Notes: a model not told the origin generated them from the letters alone. Positions 53,162-62,054 are shown, counted from the stretch's first letter. The stretch is DNA of 64,000 nucleotides from Phycisphaerales bacterium (GCA_020427635.1 JAGQOH010000002.1:1-64000), one strand, 5' to 3'. Translations and numbers: made by a program.

Positions 53162-53881
53162 ATGTCTTCATCGCATGACTCGTCACTTGTTGCCCGCGTC
53201 GCTGCCCTCTGGCGCTATCCCGTCAAGTCCATGGCCGCTGAAGCACTCAACGAAGCCGATGTCTCCTGGCAAGGCATCGCGGGCGACCGCCGCTGGGCCT
53301 TCGTGCGCCCCAACCTCGAGCAAAGCGGCTTCCCCTGGCTCACCCTCCGCCAGCGCGCGGACATGAACGCCTACCGCCCCGCATTCACCGACCCCGCCAA
53401 CCCCGACACCTCGCCCACCCGCGTGCGCACACCCACCGGCGCCGTGCTCGATGTCACCGACCCCGCGCTCGCCGCCGAACTCGACGGCGCGCGCATCATC
53501 CGACAAAAGCGAGGCATCTTCGACGCCTTCCCCCTCGCACTCATTACCACGCAAACCATTGCGCAGCTGAGCGATCTCGTCGGCATGCCCCTCGACCCGC
53601 AGCGCTTCCGCCCCAACATCCTGATCGATGCGCACGACGACACGCCCTTCCCCGAAGATGCCTGGGTCGGCCGCACGGTGCGCATTGGCGGCATGCGCAT
53701 GCGCATCGACAAGCGCGATGGCCGCTGCGTCGTCATCACCATCGATCCCGCAACAGGCGAACGCCGCCCCGAAATCCTCAAGACCGTCGCCGACCACCGC
53801 CAGGGTTGCCTGGGTGTCTACGGCTCAATCGTCACGCCCGGCCGCGTCGTACTGGGCGATGAGGTTGTGCTTGAGCAATGA
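53162..53881 (+). CDS. MOSC domain protein
   Basis: 239 residues from the ATG at 53162. N-terminal beta-barrel (RVAALWRYPVKSMAAEAL, YPVKSM signature) and the MOSC core containing RFRPNILID and MRIDKRDGRCVVITIDP with the conserved Cys. MOSC proteins deliver sulfur to molybdenum-cofactor or nitrogen-oxide substrates and share a fold with molybdenum cofactor sulfurase. The ribosome binding site appears to be the GAGGGG end of repeat D. Specific substrate unknown. Confidence 0.88.
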   Translation: MSSSHDSSLVARVAALWRYPVKSMAAEALNEADVSWQGIAGDRRWAFVRPNLEQSGFPWLTLRQRADMNAYRPAFTDPANPDTSPTRVRTPTGAVLDVTDPALAAELDGARIIRQKRGIFDAFPLALITTQTIAQLSDLVGMPLDPQRFRPNILIDAHDDTPFPEDAWVGRTVRIGGMRMRIDKRDGRCVVITIDPATGERRPEILKTVADHRQGCLGVYGSIVTPGRVVLGDEVVLEQ

Positions 53882-54055
53882 AGTCTGCAGCCGTTCCGCC
53901 CGCCGCCAAGGCGCGCCAACTTCTCCACACCCCTAAACACCCGCCGACCCACCCTCTGTCACTTTTGCGCCTTCCGCAAGTGCTTATCGGACAATGACTT
54001 ACGAGATTGCGCACAGGTCCTGCACACTTTGCACTTCATTTTGGGGTTGAGGGGG
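53882..54055. other. intergenic stretch between MOSC gene and dcd promoter
   Basis: First part of a 396-bp gap without a convincing gene. It contains a 26-codon Cys/Lys-rich frame on the minus strand (53959-54039) with no ribosome binding site; I do not count it as a gene. No terminator with a U tract was seen after the MOSC gene. Confidence 0.5.
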
Positions 54056-54083
54056 TTGTAGCCACTACACCTAGTGGTATATT
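54056..54083 (+). promoter_or_regulatory. promoter upstream of dcd with palindromic spacer
   Basis: TTGTAG (54056-54061), a 16-base spacer, then TATATT (54078-54083). The whole spacer is CCACTA-CACC-TAGTGG, a perfect six-base inverted repeat, so a dimeric regulator could sit between the -35 and -10 boxes. Transcription would start near 54090. Confidence 0.5.
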
Positions 54084-54089
54084 CACCTC

Positions 54090-54277
54090 CCGCCTCGGAA
54101 GTGCCCACTGCGGGAACACCCCCGAGGCTGGTCGGGTTCGCGAAATCCAAAAGCCCACGCGGCAGGCAAAAGACCACCACCCGTGGTCCGCGCGATCGGT
54201 CTGCCCCGTCGGTTTGGTTGGGATCTGTTGGGTACGGAAATCCACGCGCCACGCTCGGCGCGAACGAGGGTCTGGAC
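54090..54277 (+). other. about 190-nt untranslated leader of dcd
   Basis: Between the predicted start and the dcd ATG there is no recognisable gene. A GCCTCGG/CCGAGGC stem near 54094-54129 with a 21-base loop could form. No cobalamin or other known riboswitch motif was recognised. The RBS candidate GAGGG lies 8 bases before the ATG at 54278. Confidence 0.4.
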
Positions 54278-54850
54278 ATGGCCGTCCTGTGCGATACGCA
54301 GATTCGCGAACTCATTTCCATCGAGCCATTCGAAGACGCCGTGAAGCGTCCGGGGCGCATCAGCTATGGCGTGTCGAGCTATGGCTATGACGTGCGCGTC
54401 GGTGGGCGCTTCAAGATCTTTACGCCCGTGCCGGCGAGCGGCGGGGCCGCGATCGTCGATCCGAAGCTCTTCACGGATGACTTCATGGTCGAGGTCGATC
54501 TCGACGGCACCGGGGCTGACCACATCATCATCCCGCCCAACAGCTTCGCCCTGTGCGAAACCGTCGAGACCTTCACCATCCCGCGCGATGTGCTCGTGCT
54601 TTGCGTTGGCAAGAGCACCTATGCCCGCTGCGGCTTGATCGTGAATGTCACGCCGCTCGAGCCCGAATGGCGCGGCAAGGTGACACTCGAAATCAGCAAC
54701 ACCACACCCCTGCCGGCGCGCGTGTATGCCAATGAAGGCATCGCGCAGCTTGTGTTCCTGAAGGCTGATCGCGTGTGCGCGATGAGCTACGCGGACAAGC
54801 AAGGGAAGTATCAGGATCAGGGTGGATTGACGTTGCCGAAAGTCGACTAA
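54278..54850 (+). CDS. dcd: dCTP deaminase
   Basis: 190 residues from the ATG at 54278 (GAGGG upstream). The active-site strand [20 protein letters not shown] (111-130) is followed by catalytic Glu138 in [21 protein letters not shown] and [18 protein letters not shown] also match. The enzyme turns dCTP into dUTP (monofunctional type) or dUMP (bifunctional type); these cannot be separated by eye. It supplies dUMP for thymidylate synthesis. It lies 45 bp before nrdJ in one transcription unit, so deaminase and ribonucleotide reductase are likely expressed together. Confidence 0.93.
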   Translation: MAVLCDTQIRELISIEPFEDAVKRPGRISYGVSSYGYDVRVGGRFKIFTPVPASGGAAIVDPKLFTDDFMVEVDLDGTGADHIIIPPNSFALCETVETFTIPRDVLVLCVGKSTYARCGLIVNVTPLEPEWRGKVTLEISNTTPLPARVYANEGIAQLVFLKADRVCAMSYADKQGKYQDQGGLTLPKVD

Positions 54851-54895
54851 CAAATTGGATGATCATTGGCTTCGTGAGCAAGGAAGCGCCCACGT

Positions 54896-57800
54896 ATGAA
54901 GATTGCCCGTCACTTCACCAAACTCGGAACCGACCCCTTCGCCACAGTTGAGTGGGCCAGGCGGTCGAGTCGCATCTCCAATCCTGACGGCTCGGTCGTC
55001 TTTGAGATGAATGATGTCGAGATGCCGGCGCAATGGAGCCAGCTCGCGGTTGACATCATGGTGAGCAAGTATTTTCGGAAAGCCGGAGTTCCTCGCGAAG
55101 ATGGCACGTCGGGGCCTGAAACCTCTGCGCGGCAAGTGATTCATCGCTTGGCCGGCTGCTGGCGGCACTGGGGCGAAGCGCACGGCTACTTCGATTCCAA
55201 GGATGATGCGCAGGCGTTTTACGATGAGCTTGCGTACATGATGCTGCACCAGATGTGTGCGCCGAACAGTCCGCAGTGGTTCAACACGGGGCTCAACTGG
55301 GCGTATGGCATCAACGGGCCCGCGCAGGGGCACTGGTATGCCGATGCGAAGACGGGCGAGGTGCGCCTGAGCGAGGATTCGTATACGCATCCGCAGCCGC
55401 ACGCGTGCTTTATTCAGAGTGTGAGCGACGATCTTGTCAATGACGGCGGGATCATGGACTTGTGGACGCGCGAGGCGCGCCTGTTCAAGTATGGCTCGGG
55501 CACGGGCACGAACTTTTCCGGCTTGCGCGGCGAGGGCGAACTGCTTTCGGGCGGCGGCAAGTCGAGCGGGTTGATGAGCTGGCTCAAGATTGGCGACCGT
55601 GCTGCGGGGGCGATCAAGAGCGGCGGCACAACGCGGCGCGCAGCGAAGATGGTCTGCCTGGATATGGATCATCCGGACATCGAGAACTTCGTGAACTGGA
55701 AGGTGCGCGAAGAGCTGAAGGTCGCGGCATTGGTCGAAGGGCTCAAGGCGCTGCCGGGCGATCAGCGAGAACTCGCGAGGGAACTCGGGCTCGAGCTGAG
55801 CTACGACTTCAATGGCGAGGCGTACCAGACTGTTTCGGGGCAGAACGCGAACAACTCGGTGCGCATTGGCGATGATTTCTTTGATGCGATCGACAAGGAT
55901 GGCGATTGGGTTCTGCGCAATAGAACAGACGACGAAGTTGCCAAGACGATCAAGGCGCGCGGGCTGTGGGACCAGATCAATCGGGCGGCGTGGCGCTGTG
56001 CTGACCCGGGCGTGCAATATGACACGACGATCAATGCGTGGCACACATGCCCGCAAGGTGGCCGCATCAACGCGAGCAACCCGTGTTCTGAATACATGTT
56101 CCTGGACGACACGGCGTGCAATCTTGCGTCGCTCAATCTGCTGACATTCTGGAATGCTGAGGATCGCACGTTCGATGTTGAGCGTTTTGAGCACGGCGTC
56201 GATCTGTGGACGATGGTGCTCGAGATTTCGGTGCTGATGGCGCAGTATCCATCGCGCGAGATCGCACAGAAAAGCTATGACTATCGCACGCTTGGCCTGG
56301 GCTACGCCAATATCGGTGCGATGCTCATGCAGGCCGGCATGGCGTATGACTCGGACGAGTCGCGTGCCGTCGCCGGCATGATCACTGCGATCATGACCGG
56401 GCGTTCGTATCGCATGAGCGCGCTGATGGCCAAGGAACTCGGCGCTTTTGCGAAGTTTAACGACAACCGCGAAGACATGCTCCGCGTGATGCGCAACCAC
56501 CGCCGCGCTGCGCATGGCGTCGATCGCGATGCCAAGCAGTGGGAGAGTCTGCGCATTCGCCCAGTGTCGATCGAGCATCGCATTGTGCGCGATGGGCGCG
56601 TGAAGATCGCCAACGCCGATGACATGCTCGAACGCGCTGCCGGCGCGTGGGATGATGCGCTGAAGCTTGGCGAGAAGCACGGCTATCGCAACGCACAGAC
56701 GACGGTCATCGCGCCGACGGGCACGATCGGCCTGCTCATGGATTGCGACACGACCGGCGTCGAGCCCGACTTCGCACTCGTGAAGTTCAAGAAGCTCGCG
56801 GGTGGCGGCTACTTCCGCATTGTCAATCAATCGGTCGTGCCCGCCCTGCGCGCACTTGGTTACGCAGAGCCGCATATCAAGGACATCATTGAGTACGTGC
56901 TCGGCGCACAGCGTTTGGATGTCAAGCTGCCGCCCGCACGACCGGGCGAATCGGCGCCGGGCATCACGCTCGCCGGCTGGCTACGCAGCAAGGGCTTGAA
57001 TGGCGACGACCTGGCGAGCATCGAGAAAACACTGCCCGGCATGTTCGAAATCGGCTTCGCCTTCAGCGCTTGGGCGCTGGGTGACGATGCGCTTGAGCGC
57101 GTCGACATCGAAGCATCCGCCGCCAAGGCCAACCCAAAATTCAACCTGCTCGAGAAGCTTGGCCTCAGTAAGCATCAGATTGATCGCCTCAACGAGATCA
57201 TCTGCGGCACGCAAACCATCGAAGGCGCGCCGCACCTGCGCTCAGAGCACTTTGCGGTCTTCGATTGCGCCAACCCGTGCGGCAAGAAGGGCACGCGGTT
57301 CATCGCGGCGCAGGGCCACATTCGCATGATGGCTGCGACGCAGCCTTTCATCTCCGGCGCGATCAGCAAAACGATCAATTTGCCCAACAGCGCAACGGAG
57401 GAGGACATTGCAGCGGCTTATCGCCTCAGCTGGGAGCTTGGCCTCAAGGCCAACGCCCTCTATCGCGACGGGTGCAAGCTGAGCCAACCGCTCAACACGA
57501 AGAGCGACGACGCCAAGGAAGAGACGCACGACGTGCGTGAACCCGCGGATGTCATCGCCGACTTCGACGACGACGAAGACGCCCTCGAGGCCGCACGTAC
57601 CGAAGTTGCGGACGAAGTGCGCGAGGTCGCGGTGTCAATCTCCGATGGCGATACATCGCGCACTGTGCGCATGACCGAACACATCGTTCATCGTCCAATG
57701 CGCCGCCGCTTGCCCGACACGCGCCAATCGATCACCCACAAGTTCAACATCGCCGGGCATGAGGGCTACCTCACCGTCGGTCTTTATGAAGACGGCTCGC

Positions 57801-58420
57801 CCGGCGAACTCTTCATCACCATGGCCAAGGAAGGCTCCACCATCGGCGGCCTCATGGATTCTCTTGGCACCGCGACTTCTGTCGCCCTCCAATACGGCGT
57901 CCCCATCGACTCGCTCGTGCGCAAGTTCACGCACCAGCGCTTCGAACCCGCGGGCATGACTACCAACCGCGACATCCCGATCGCGAAGTCACTCGTCGAC
58001 TACATCTTCCGCTGGATGGGCATGCAGTTCATCGAGGGCTATCGCGAAGCCAATGCGCCTAGGCGAGAGCCGCCGGCCGAGCCCGCGCCGAACAGCGCCG
58101 TCGAGGCCAAGCCCACTTCCACACCATCGCGCGGCAGCGCGCCGACGGTGGGGGCCAATCGACTCGCAACCGCCACGACCAGGCACACCAGTGACAGCGC
58201 GCCCGTCATGCAAGCGCGCACCGATGGCACAAGCGCCTTGCGCCTGGCACAGACGGACGAAGCTGCGGAGCCCGTTGCGATCGCCACATCAGTACTCAGT
58301 GTGTCACTGACTGAACAGCAACAAGATGCGCCCGCGTGTGACGTGTGCGGCACAATCACCGTGCGATCAGGCACTTGCTACAAGTGCCTGAATTGCGGCG
58401 CAAGCATGGGGTGCAGTTGA
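54896..58420 (+). CDS. nrdJ: vitamin B12-dependent (class II) ribonucleotide reductase
   Basis: 1174 residues. The ten-stranded barrel catalytic core: NSPQWFNTGLNWAYG, FKYGSGTGTNFSGLRGEGE, NPCSEYMFLDDTACNLASLN with radical Cys397 and Glu399 (about residue 395 onward), and PTGTIGLLMDCDTTGVEPDF. The C-terminal 240 or so residues contain a second Gly-rich block (GLYEDGSPGELFITMAKEG) and end in a Cys-rich tail, CDVC...CYKCLNCGASMGC, a zinc/redox finger typical of NrdJ. It reduces ribonucleotides using adenosylcobalamin and so works with or without oxygen. AAGGAAG precedes the ATG. No intein was found. Confidence 0.95.
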   Translation: MKIARHFTKLGTDPFATVEWARRSSRISNPDGSVVFEMNDVEMPAQWSQLAVDIMVSKYFRKAGVPREDGTSGPETSARQVIHRLAGCWRHWGEAHGYFDSKDDAQAFYDELAYMMLHQMCAPNSPQWFNTGLNWAYGINGPAQGHWYADAKTGEVRLSEDSYTHPQPHACFIQSVSDDLVNDGGIMDLWTREARLFKYGSGTGTNFSGLRGEGELLSGGGKSSGLMSWLKIGDRAAGAIKSGGTTRRAAKMVCLDMDHPDIENFVNWKVREELKVAALVEGLKALPGDQRELARELGLELSYDFNGEAYQTVSGQNANNSVRIGDDFFDAIDKDGDWVLRNRTDDEVAKTIKARGLWDQINRAAWRCADPGVQYDTTINAWHTCPQGGRINASNPCSEYMFLDDTACNLASLNLLTFWNAEDRTFDVERFEHGVDLWTMVLEISVLMAQYPSREIAQKSYDYRTLGLGYANIGAMLMQAGMAYDSDESRAVAGMITAIMTGRSYRMSALMAKELGAFAKFNDNREDMLRVMRNHRRAAHGVDRDAKQWESLRIRPVSIEHRIVRDGRVKIANADDMLERAAGAWDDALKLGEKHGYRNAQTTVIAPTGTIGLLMDCDTTGVEPDFALVKFKKLAGGGYFRIVNQSVVPALRALGYAEPHIKDIIEYVLGAQRLDVKLPPARPGESAPGITLAGWLRSKGLNGDDLASIEKTLPGMFEIGFAFSAWALGDDALERVDIEASAAKANPKFNLLEKLGLSKHQIDRLNEIICGTQTIEGAPHLRSEHFAVFDCANPCGKKGTRFIAAQGHIRMMAATQPFISGAISKTINLPNSATEEDIAAAYRLSWELGLKANALYRDGCKLSQPLNTKSDDAKEETHDVREPADVIADFDDDEDALEAARTEVADEVREVAVSISDGDTSRTVRMTEHIVHRPMRRRLPDTRQSITHKFNIAGHEGYLTVGLYEDGSPGELFITMAKEGSTIGGLMDSLGTATSVALQYGVPIDSLVRKFTHQRFEPAGMTTNRDIPIAKSLVDYIFRWMGMQFIEGYREANAPRREPPAEPAPNSAVEAKPTSTPSRGSAPTVGANRLATATTRHTSDSAPVMQARTDGTSALRLAQTDEAAEPVAIATSVLSVSLTEQQQDAPACDVCGTITVRSGTCYKCLNCGASMGCS

Positions 58421-58676
58421 TGACCTGAACAGAACACGGTGAACCATGCGCACGGAAGCGCATCGATGCGTTGTCGATGGCCGCCCGAGCGCGACAGTTG
58501 GAGAGACTGGCGGGTTGACAAGCCCGAACTCCATGGCGGGAGGACGAGTCGAAAGGCGCGTGCCCGCAAGTCAAGTGCGATGTGAGCAGCTCCGATGCTT
58601 GCCAACCGCACATGCCAAGGAGGTGAGAAGAGCAGCTTGATGCGAGCGTTCATTCGGTCGGCATGGAAAGGACACC

Positions 58677-58778
58677 ATGCCGCTCGCGCCCTGCACGGAG
58701 TGCGGGACGCCTGACCGCCGAGTTGAACGCCGGAAGAATCGGCGGGGTGCATGCAAATGCACCGGCGCCACGGACTGA
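58677..58778 (+). CDS. possible 33-aa Cys-rich zinc-binding peptide
   Basis: ATG at 58677 preceded by GGAAAGGA about 4-5 bases upstream; TGA at 58776-58778. CTEC (6-9) and CKC (26-28) flank a very basic segment (RRVERRKNRR), so it could bind zinc and nucleic acid. It lies upstream of the strong terminator and downstream of nrdJ on the same strand. Nothing else supports it. Confidence 0.3.
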   Translation: MPLAPCTECGTPDRRVERRKNRRGACKCTGATD

Positions 58779-58870
58779 CCGGCATTCGACACGCTCGAAC
58801 CGAATTTGCTCACTTGCCTCCGCGGCTTTCTGCGTCGCGCGAAAGCGCGACGGCCTTGAGCCCACCAGCT

Positions 58871-58962
58871 GAGGGCTGCAGCGTTCTGCAACGGAATGCA
58901 CAACGCAGCCCTCCCTTTGCCTGACCCCCGGGTGGTCCCACCACTGCCCGGGGGCGTTTTTT
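58871..58962 (+). terminator. double hairpin with strong intrinsic terminator
   Basis: Hairpin 1: GAGGGCTGC (58871-58879) pairs with GCAGCCCTC (58905-58913). Hairpin 2: CCCCCGGG (58925-58932) pairs with CCCGGGGG (58947-58954), with an inner TGG/CCA pair, then CG and TTTTTT (58957-58962). The second is a classic terminator. The nearest annotated gene upstream ends 500 bp earlier, so a short transcript or small RNA may end here. Confidence 0.75.
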
Positions 58963-59142
58963 GCTGCCCTGTGTCCGCCTCTGATCGGCGCGCTCAACAT
59001 CCCGCCGCGAATCGAGAACCACGCGCGGACCAGGCCCGGGCCCATGCGGTCAGGGGAGATCGCCCGCAGCAACCATGCGTTGGTGGGCAAAGGCAGTGGC
59101 GTGCGCCGACCGCGTGGGTCACTCTCTATTCACGGCGGGTGC

Positions 59143-59165
59143 CCCGACTTGCTTGCCAAGTCGGA
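59143..59165 (+). repeat. dispersed repeat family 2, partial copy
   Basis: GGGTG precedes CCCGACTTG-CTTGC-CAAGTCGGA, then TTTGTCTGG. The hairpin core is kept but the AAGCCCCAAGCGCAAG left arm is missing. Confidence 0.7.
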
Positions 59166-59301
59166 TTTGTCTGGCCGGCATTGTCATGTCCATCTCCGAG
59201 CCCCAGCGGCGATATGACCCTTCCATCGGCCCGACCGCCCGGGAAGCAAGTAGTTCCCACACTTTGCGGAATCCGTGCGCGCGGTCGTACTCTCTTTGCC
59301 A

Positions 59302-60195
59302 ATGCGTGCCGCTCCCCCCGTCATCCTGCCCGACCCCCCCGAGCCCCCGGAGCCCATGGGCCTCATCGCCGGTGGTGGTCGCCTGCCAATCCTGGTCGCT
59401 GAGGGCATGCGCTCGATGGGCCATCCGGTGCGCTGCCTGGGCCTGCGCGGCCAATACCCCGACGAACTCCCCGCACTCTGCGATCGCTTTGACGAAGCCG
59501 CCGCCCTGCGCCTCGGCAGTTGGGGCCCGCGCCTGCGCCGCCTGGGCGTGCGCTATGCGGTCATGGTCGGCCGCGTCGACAAAGCCAAGCTCATGCACAA
59601 CTGGTGGGGCATCATCGCCAACCGTCCCGACTGGCGCGCCATCAGGCTATGGTTACGCATCTCCAAGGATCGCCGAAGCCACCTTATGCTCGCTGCGATC
59701 GCCAACGAACTCACCCGCGACGGAGTGCAACTCATCGACTCGACCGCGCACATCATGGATCACATGGCCTCCGTCGGCATCATGGGTCACATTCAACCCA
59801 CCACGCGCCAAAAGTCCGACTTCGCGCTGGGCTGGCCACTGCTGCAGGAAATGCTGCGCCTCGATGTGGGCCAGGCAATCGCCGTGCGAGAAGGCGATGT
59901 CGTCGCAGTCGAAGCGGTCGAAGGCACCGATCGCATGATCGAGCGCGTGGGCGAACTGTGTCGCAGCGGCGGATGGACCCTCCTCAAGGGCGCGCGCGCG
60001 GGCCATGATCGCCGCGCCGATGTGCCCACCGTCGGCCCCGACACGATCGAACTGATGCACAAAAAAGGCGGACGCTGCCTGGTCCTCGCGGCCGGCGATG
60101 TCATCATCATCGATCGCCCGAAGACCGTCGCGCTCGCCGATCGTCTGGGCGTCGCAATGGTCGGCATCGGGCCCGAGGGCATCGAAGGTGCATAG
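59302..60195 (+). CDS. lpxI: UDP-2,3-diacylglucosamine pyrophosphatase LpxI
   Basis: 297 residues from the ATG at 59302; an ATG nine codons earlier is in frame. The N-terminal nucleotide-binding-like domain has MGLIAGGGRLPILVAEGMR. The C-terminal DUF1009 domain includes QLIDSTAHIMDHM, LGWPLLQEMLRLDVGQAIAV, EAVEGTDRMIERVGELC and KGARAGHDRRADVPTVGPD. LpxI replaces LpxH in many bacteria and cleaves UDP-2,3-diacylglucosamine to lipid X, the fourth step of lipid A synthesis. This points to an LPS-type outer membrane. The Pro-rich start differs from most relatives. Confidence 0.93.
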   Translation: MRAAPPVILPDPPEPPEPMGLIAGGGRLPILVAEGMRSMGHPVRCLGLRGQYPDELPALCDRFDEAAALRLGSWGPRLRRLGVRYAVMVGRVDKAKLMHNWWGIIANRPDWRAIRLWLRISKDRRSHLMLAAIANELTRDGVQLIDSTAHIMDHMASVGIMGHIQPTTRQKSDFALGWPLLQEMLRLDVGQAIAVREGDVVAVEAVEGTDRMIERVGELCRSGGWTLLKGARAGHDRRADVPTVGPDTIELMHKKGGRCLVLAAGDVIIIDRPKTVALADRLGVAMVGIGPEGIEGA

Positions 60196-60225
60196 GCCGG
60201 TTGACGTCAGCGCCGGGAAGCGCAG

Positions 60226-61464
60226 ATGAGCGTCGAGCAGGTGCATGCGCAGTGCAGCATTGCGGGCGGCGGGCCCGCCGGAATGATGTTGGGCTTCCTG
60301 CTGGCGCGAGCTGGCATCGATGTCATTGTCTTCGAGAAGCACAACGACTTCTTGCGCGACTTCCGTGGCGACACAATCCATCCATCCACGATGGAACTCA
60401 TGCACGAGTTGGGACTGCTTGAAGCATTCTTGAAGCTACCCCACGTGAAGGCGCCGCAGATCAATGCGCAGTTTGGCGAGCTCGCGACAACAGTCGGTGA
60501 TTTCTCACATTTGCACGTGCAGTGTCCGTACATCGCCTTCATGCCGCAGTGGGATTTCTTGGACTTCCTGGCGGATCATGCCAAGCGGTATCCGAGCTTC
60601 CAGCTCCGCATGAGCACCAAGGTGACGGGCCTCATCGAGGAACACGCCAAAGTCGTCGGCCTGCGCGCAGAAGGACCAGCCGGCGAACTTGATGTGCATT
60701 GCGACCTCGTTGTCGGTGCCGATGGGCGACACTCAACCGTGCGCGAGGCCGCTGGCCTTGCCATCGAGGAATACGGCGCGCCGATGGACGTACTGTGGTT
60801 CCGGTTGTCGCGGAAGCCCACCGATCCTGGTGATCCACAGGGTCGCTTCGATGCCGGACGCATCACGATCATGCTCAATCGTGGCGACTATTGGCAATGT
60901 GGGTTCGTCATTCCGAAGGGACACAACGAGCGCATTCGTGCGGAAGGACTCGATGCGTTTCGCACCAAGCTCGCGGCCGCGGCGCCATTTGCTGCCGATC
61001 GCGTTGAAGAGCTGCAGGATTGGGAACCCATCAAGCTGCTCACGGTGCAAGTCGATCGCCTGACACAATGGGCCAAGCCGGGATTCCTCTGCATCGGGGA
61101 TGCGGCTCACGCGATGTCGCCCGTCGGTGGCGTGGGGATCAATCTGGCCATTCAGGATGCAGTTGCGACCGCGAACGCGCTGTGGAAACCCTTGCGCGAG
61201 GGCGTACCGACAATGGCCGAACTGCATCGCGTGCAGAGCCGCCGCATGTGGCCCACGACAATGACTCAGCGCCTTCAATTGTTCTTGCAGAACCGCGTGA
61301 TTGCCAAGGTGTTGCAGAGTCATCAGTCGCTCAGGCCACCGCTGGTGTTGCGCTTGATTGCGAAGTTTCCGCTGCTGCGGCGCATCCCCGCACGGCTCAT
61401 CGGCATCGGCTTCCGCGCTGAACATGTTCGCACACCGGAAGCGCACGTTGGCGGCGTGACATGA
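60226..61464 (+). CDS. FAD-dependent aromatic-type monooxygenase
   Basis: 412 residues, ATG at 60226. FAD-binding GGGPAG (14-19), DG motif GADGRHSTVR and the second FAD motif GDAAHAMSPVGGVGINLAIQD, the pattern of the p-hydroxybenzoate hydroxylase class. The flavin site also has RDFRGDTIHPSTMELM. The last 40 residues (LIAKFPLLRRIPARLIGIGF) look like a membrane-associating helical extension also seen in several planctomycete homologues. It may hydroxylate a quinone precursor or an aromatic; the substrate is unknown. Its stop overlaps the next start by four bases. Confidence 0.88.
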   Translation: MSVEQVHAQCSIAGGGPAGMMLGFLLARAGIDVIVFEKHNDFLRDFRGDTIHPSTMELMHELGLLEAFLKLPHVKAPQINAQFGELATTVGDFSHLHVQCPYIAFMPQWDFLDFLADHAKRYPSFQLRMSTKVTGLIEEHAKVVGLRAEGPAGELDVHCDLVVGADGRHSTVREAAGLAIEEYGAPMDVLWFRLSRKPTDPGDPQGRFDAGRITIMLNRGDYWQCGFVIPKGHNERIRAEGLDAFRTKLAAAAPFAADRVEELQDWEPIKLLTVQVDRLTQWAKPGFLCIGDAAHAMSPVGGVGINLAIQDAVATANALWKPLREGVPTMAELHRVQSRRMWPTTMTQRLQLFLQNRVIAKVLQSHQSLRPPLVLRLIAKFPLLRRIPARLIGIGFRAEHVRTPEAHVGGVT

Positions 61465-62054
61465 CGACGAGCACCTACGTCTCACGCGGCGGCGCCAAAC
61501 TCGAGCACGCACTGCACGAGTTCAACCGCGATGTGACCGGCCTTGTGTGCGCCGATTTGGGCTGCTCAACCGGCGGCTTCACCGATTGCCTGTTGCAGCA
61601 CGGCGCCGCAAAGGTCCACGCAGTCGACACGGGGTACGGCGTGCTCGAATACAAGCTGCGCGTCGATCCGCGCGTGGTGGTGCATGAGCGCACGAATGCG
61701 CTGCACATGGAATCCGCGGAGCCGGTTGACCTGGTCGTGCTTGATCTGGGGTGGACACCCCAACGGCTGGCGATCCCTGCAGCGCTGCAATGGCTGAAAC
61801 CCGAGGGGCGCATCGTGTCGCTCATCAAGCCGCACTATGAGGCGACGGGGCCCTATCGTGAACAGTTTTCCGATCACCTGGCAGAGGGTGTGCTGCCTGA
61901 TGATGATGCAGCCGCCCTGTTGCAATTGGTGCTCGATGACATGCCGGCACTGGGCGTGCAAGTGCAGGGCGTGACGCAATCACCTGTCCGCGGCTCAGGC
62001 GGCAAAGGCAACATCGAATACCTCGCACTTCTTACCCTAGTGCCCAGTGCCTAG
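61461..62054 (+). CDS. TlyA-like FtsJ-family methyltransferase without S4 domain
   Basis: 197 residues. YVSRGGAKLEHAL (6-18) is the TlyA signature that normally follows an S4 RNA-binding domain; here it starts almost at the N-terminus, so that domain is missing. The SAM site DLGCSTGGFTDCLLQHGA (32-49) is intact, with AVDTGYGVL and DLVVLDLGWTP, and KPHYEATGPYR later. TlyA enzymes make 2'-O-methyl-C in rRNA. Start ATG overlaps the FAD monooxygenase stop (ATGA). Confidence 0.85.
   Translation: MTTSTYVSRGGAKLEHALHEFNRDVTGLVCADLGCSTGGFTDCLLQHGAAKVHAVDTGYGVLEYKLRVDPRVVVHERTNALHMESAEPVDLVVLDLGWTPQRLAIPAALQWLKPEGRIVSLIKPHYEATGPYREQFSDHLAEGVLPDDDAAALLQLVLDDMPALGVQVQGVTQSPVRGSGGKGNIEYLALLTLVPSA

Larger units (their letters stand above)
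58421..59301. other. 881-bp region without a confident gene
   Basis: Frames on both strands here look like chance reading of GC-rich DNA. It holds one possible 33-codon Cys-rich gene (58677-58778), a long hairpin followed by a strong terminator (58871-58962), and a truncated family 2 repeat (59143-59165). The first 250 bp after nrdJ contain nothing I can name. Confidence 0.5.

Noticed and set aside
53959-54039. 26-codon Cys/Lys-rich frame on the minus strand
   Set aside because: Very short, no ribosome binding site, no recognised family, overlaps no operon; left as noise.
54120-54145. GGGTTCGCGAAATCC as a tRNA T-arm
   Set aside because: No matching anticodon arm, D-arm or acceptor stem in the expected positions.
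54090-54277. Cobalamin riboswitch upstream of dcd-nrdJ
   Set aside because: Looked for because nrdJ needs B12, but neither the B12 box nor the conserved core pattern could be aligned.
54863-56875. 670-codon open frame on the minus strand opposite nrdJ
   Set aside because: It is antisense to a clear class II reductase, has Arg/Ala/His-rich composition typical of GC-rich shadow frames, and shows no motif or membrane pattern.
54896-58420. Intein in nrdJ, suggested by the 1174-residue length
   Set aside because: No splicing-junction Cys/Ser...His-Asn pattern was seen; planctomycete NrdJ proteins are simply long and the C-terminal finger region accounts for the length.
58446-58640. 64-codon plus-strand frame after nrdJ
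   Set aside because: No hydrophobic pattern, motif or ribosome binding site.
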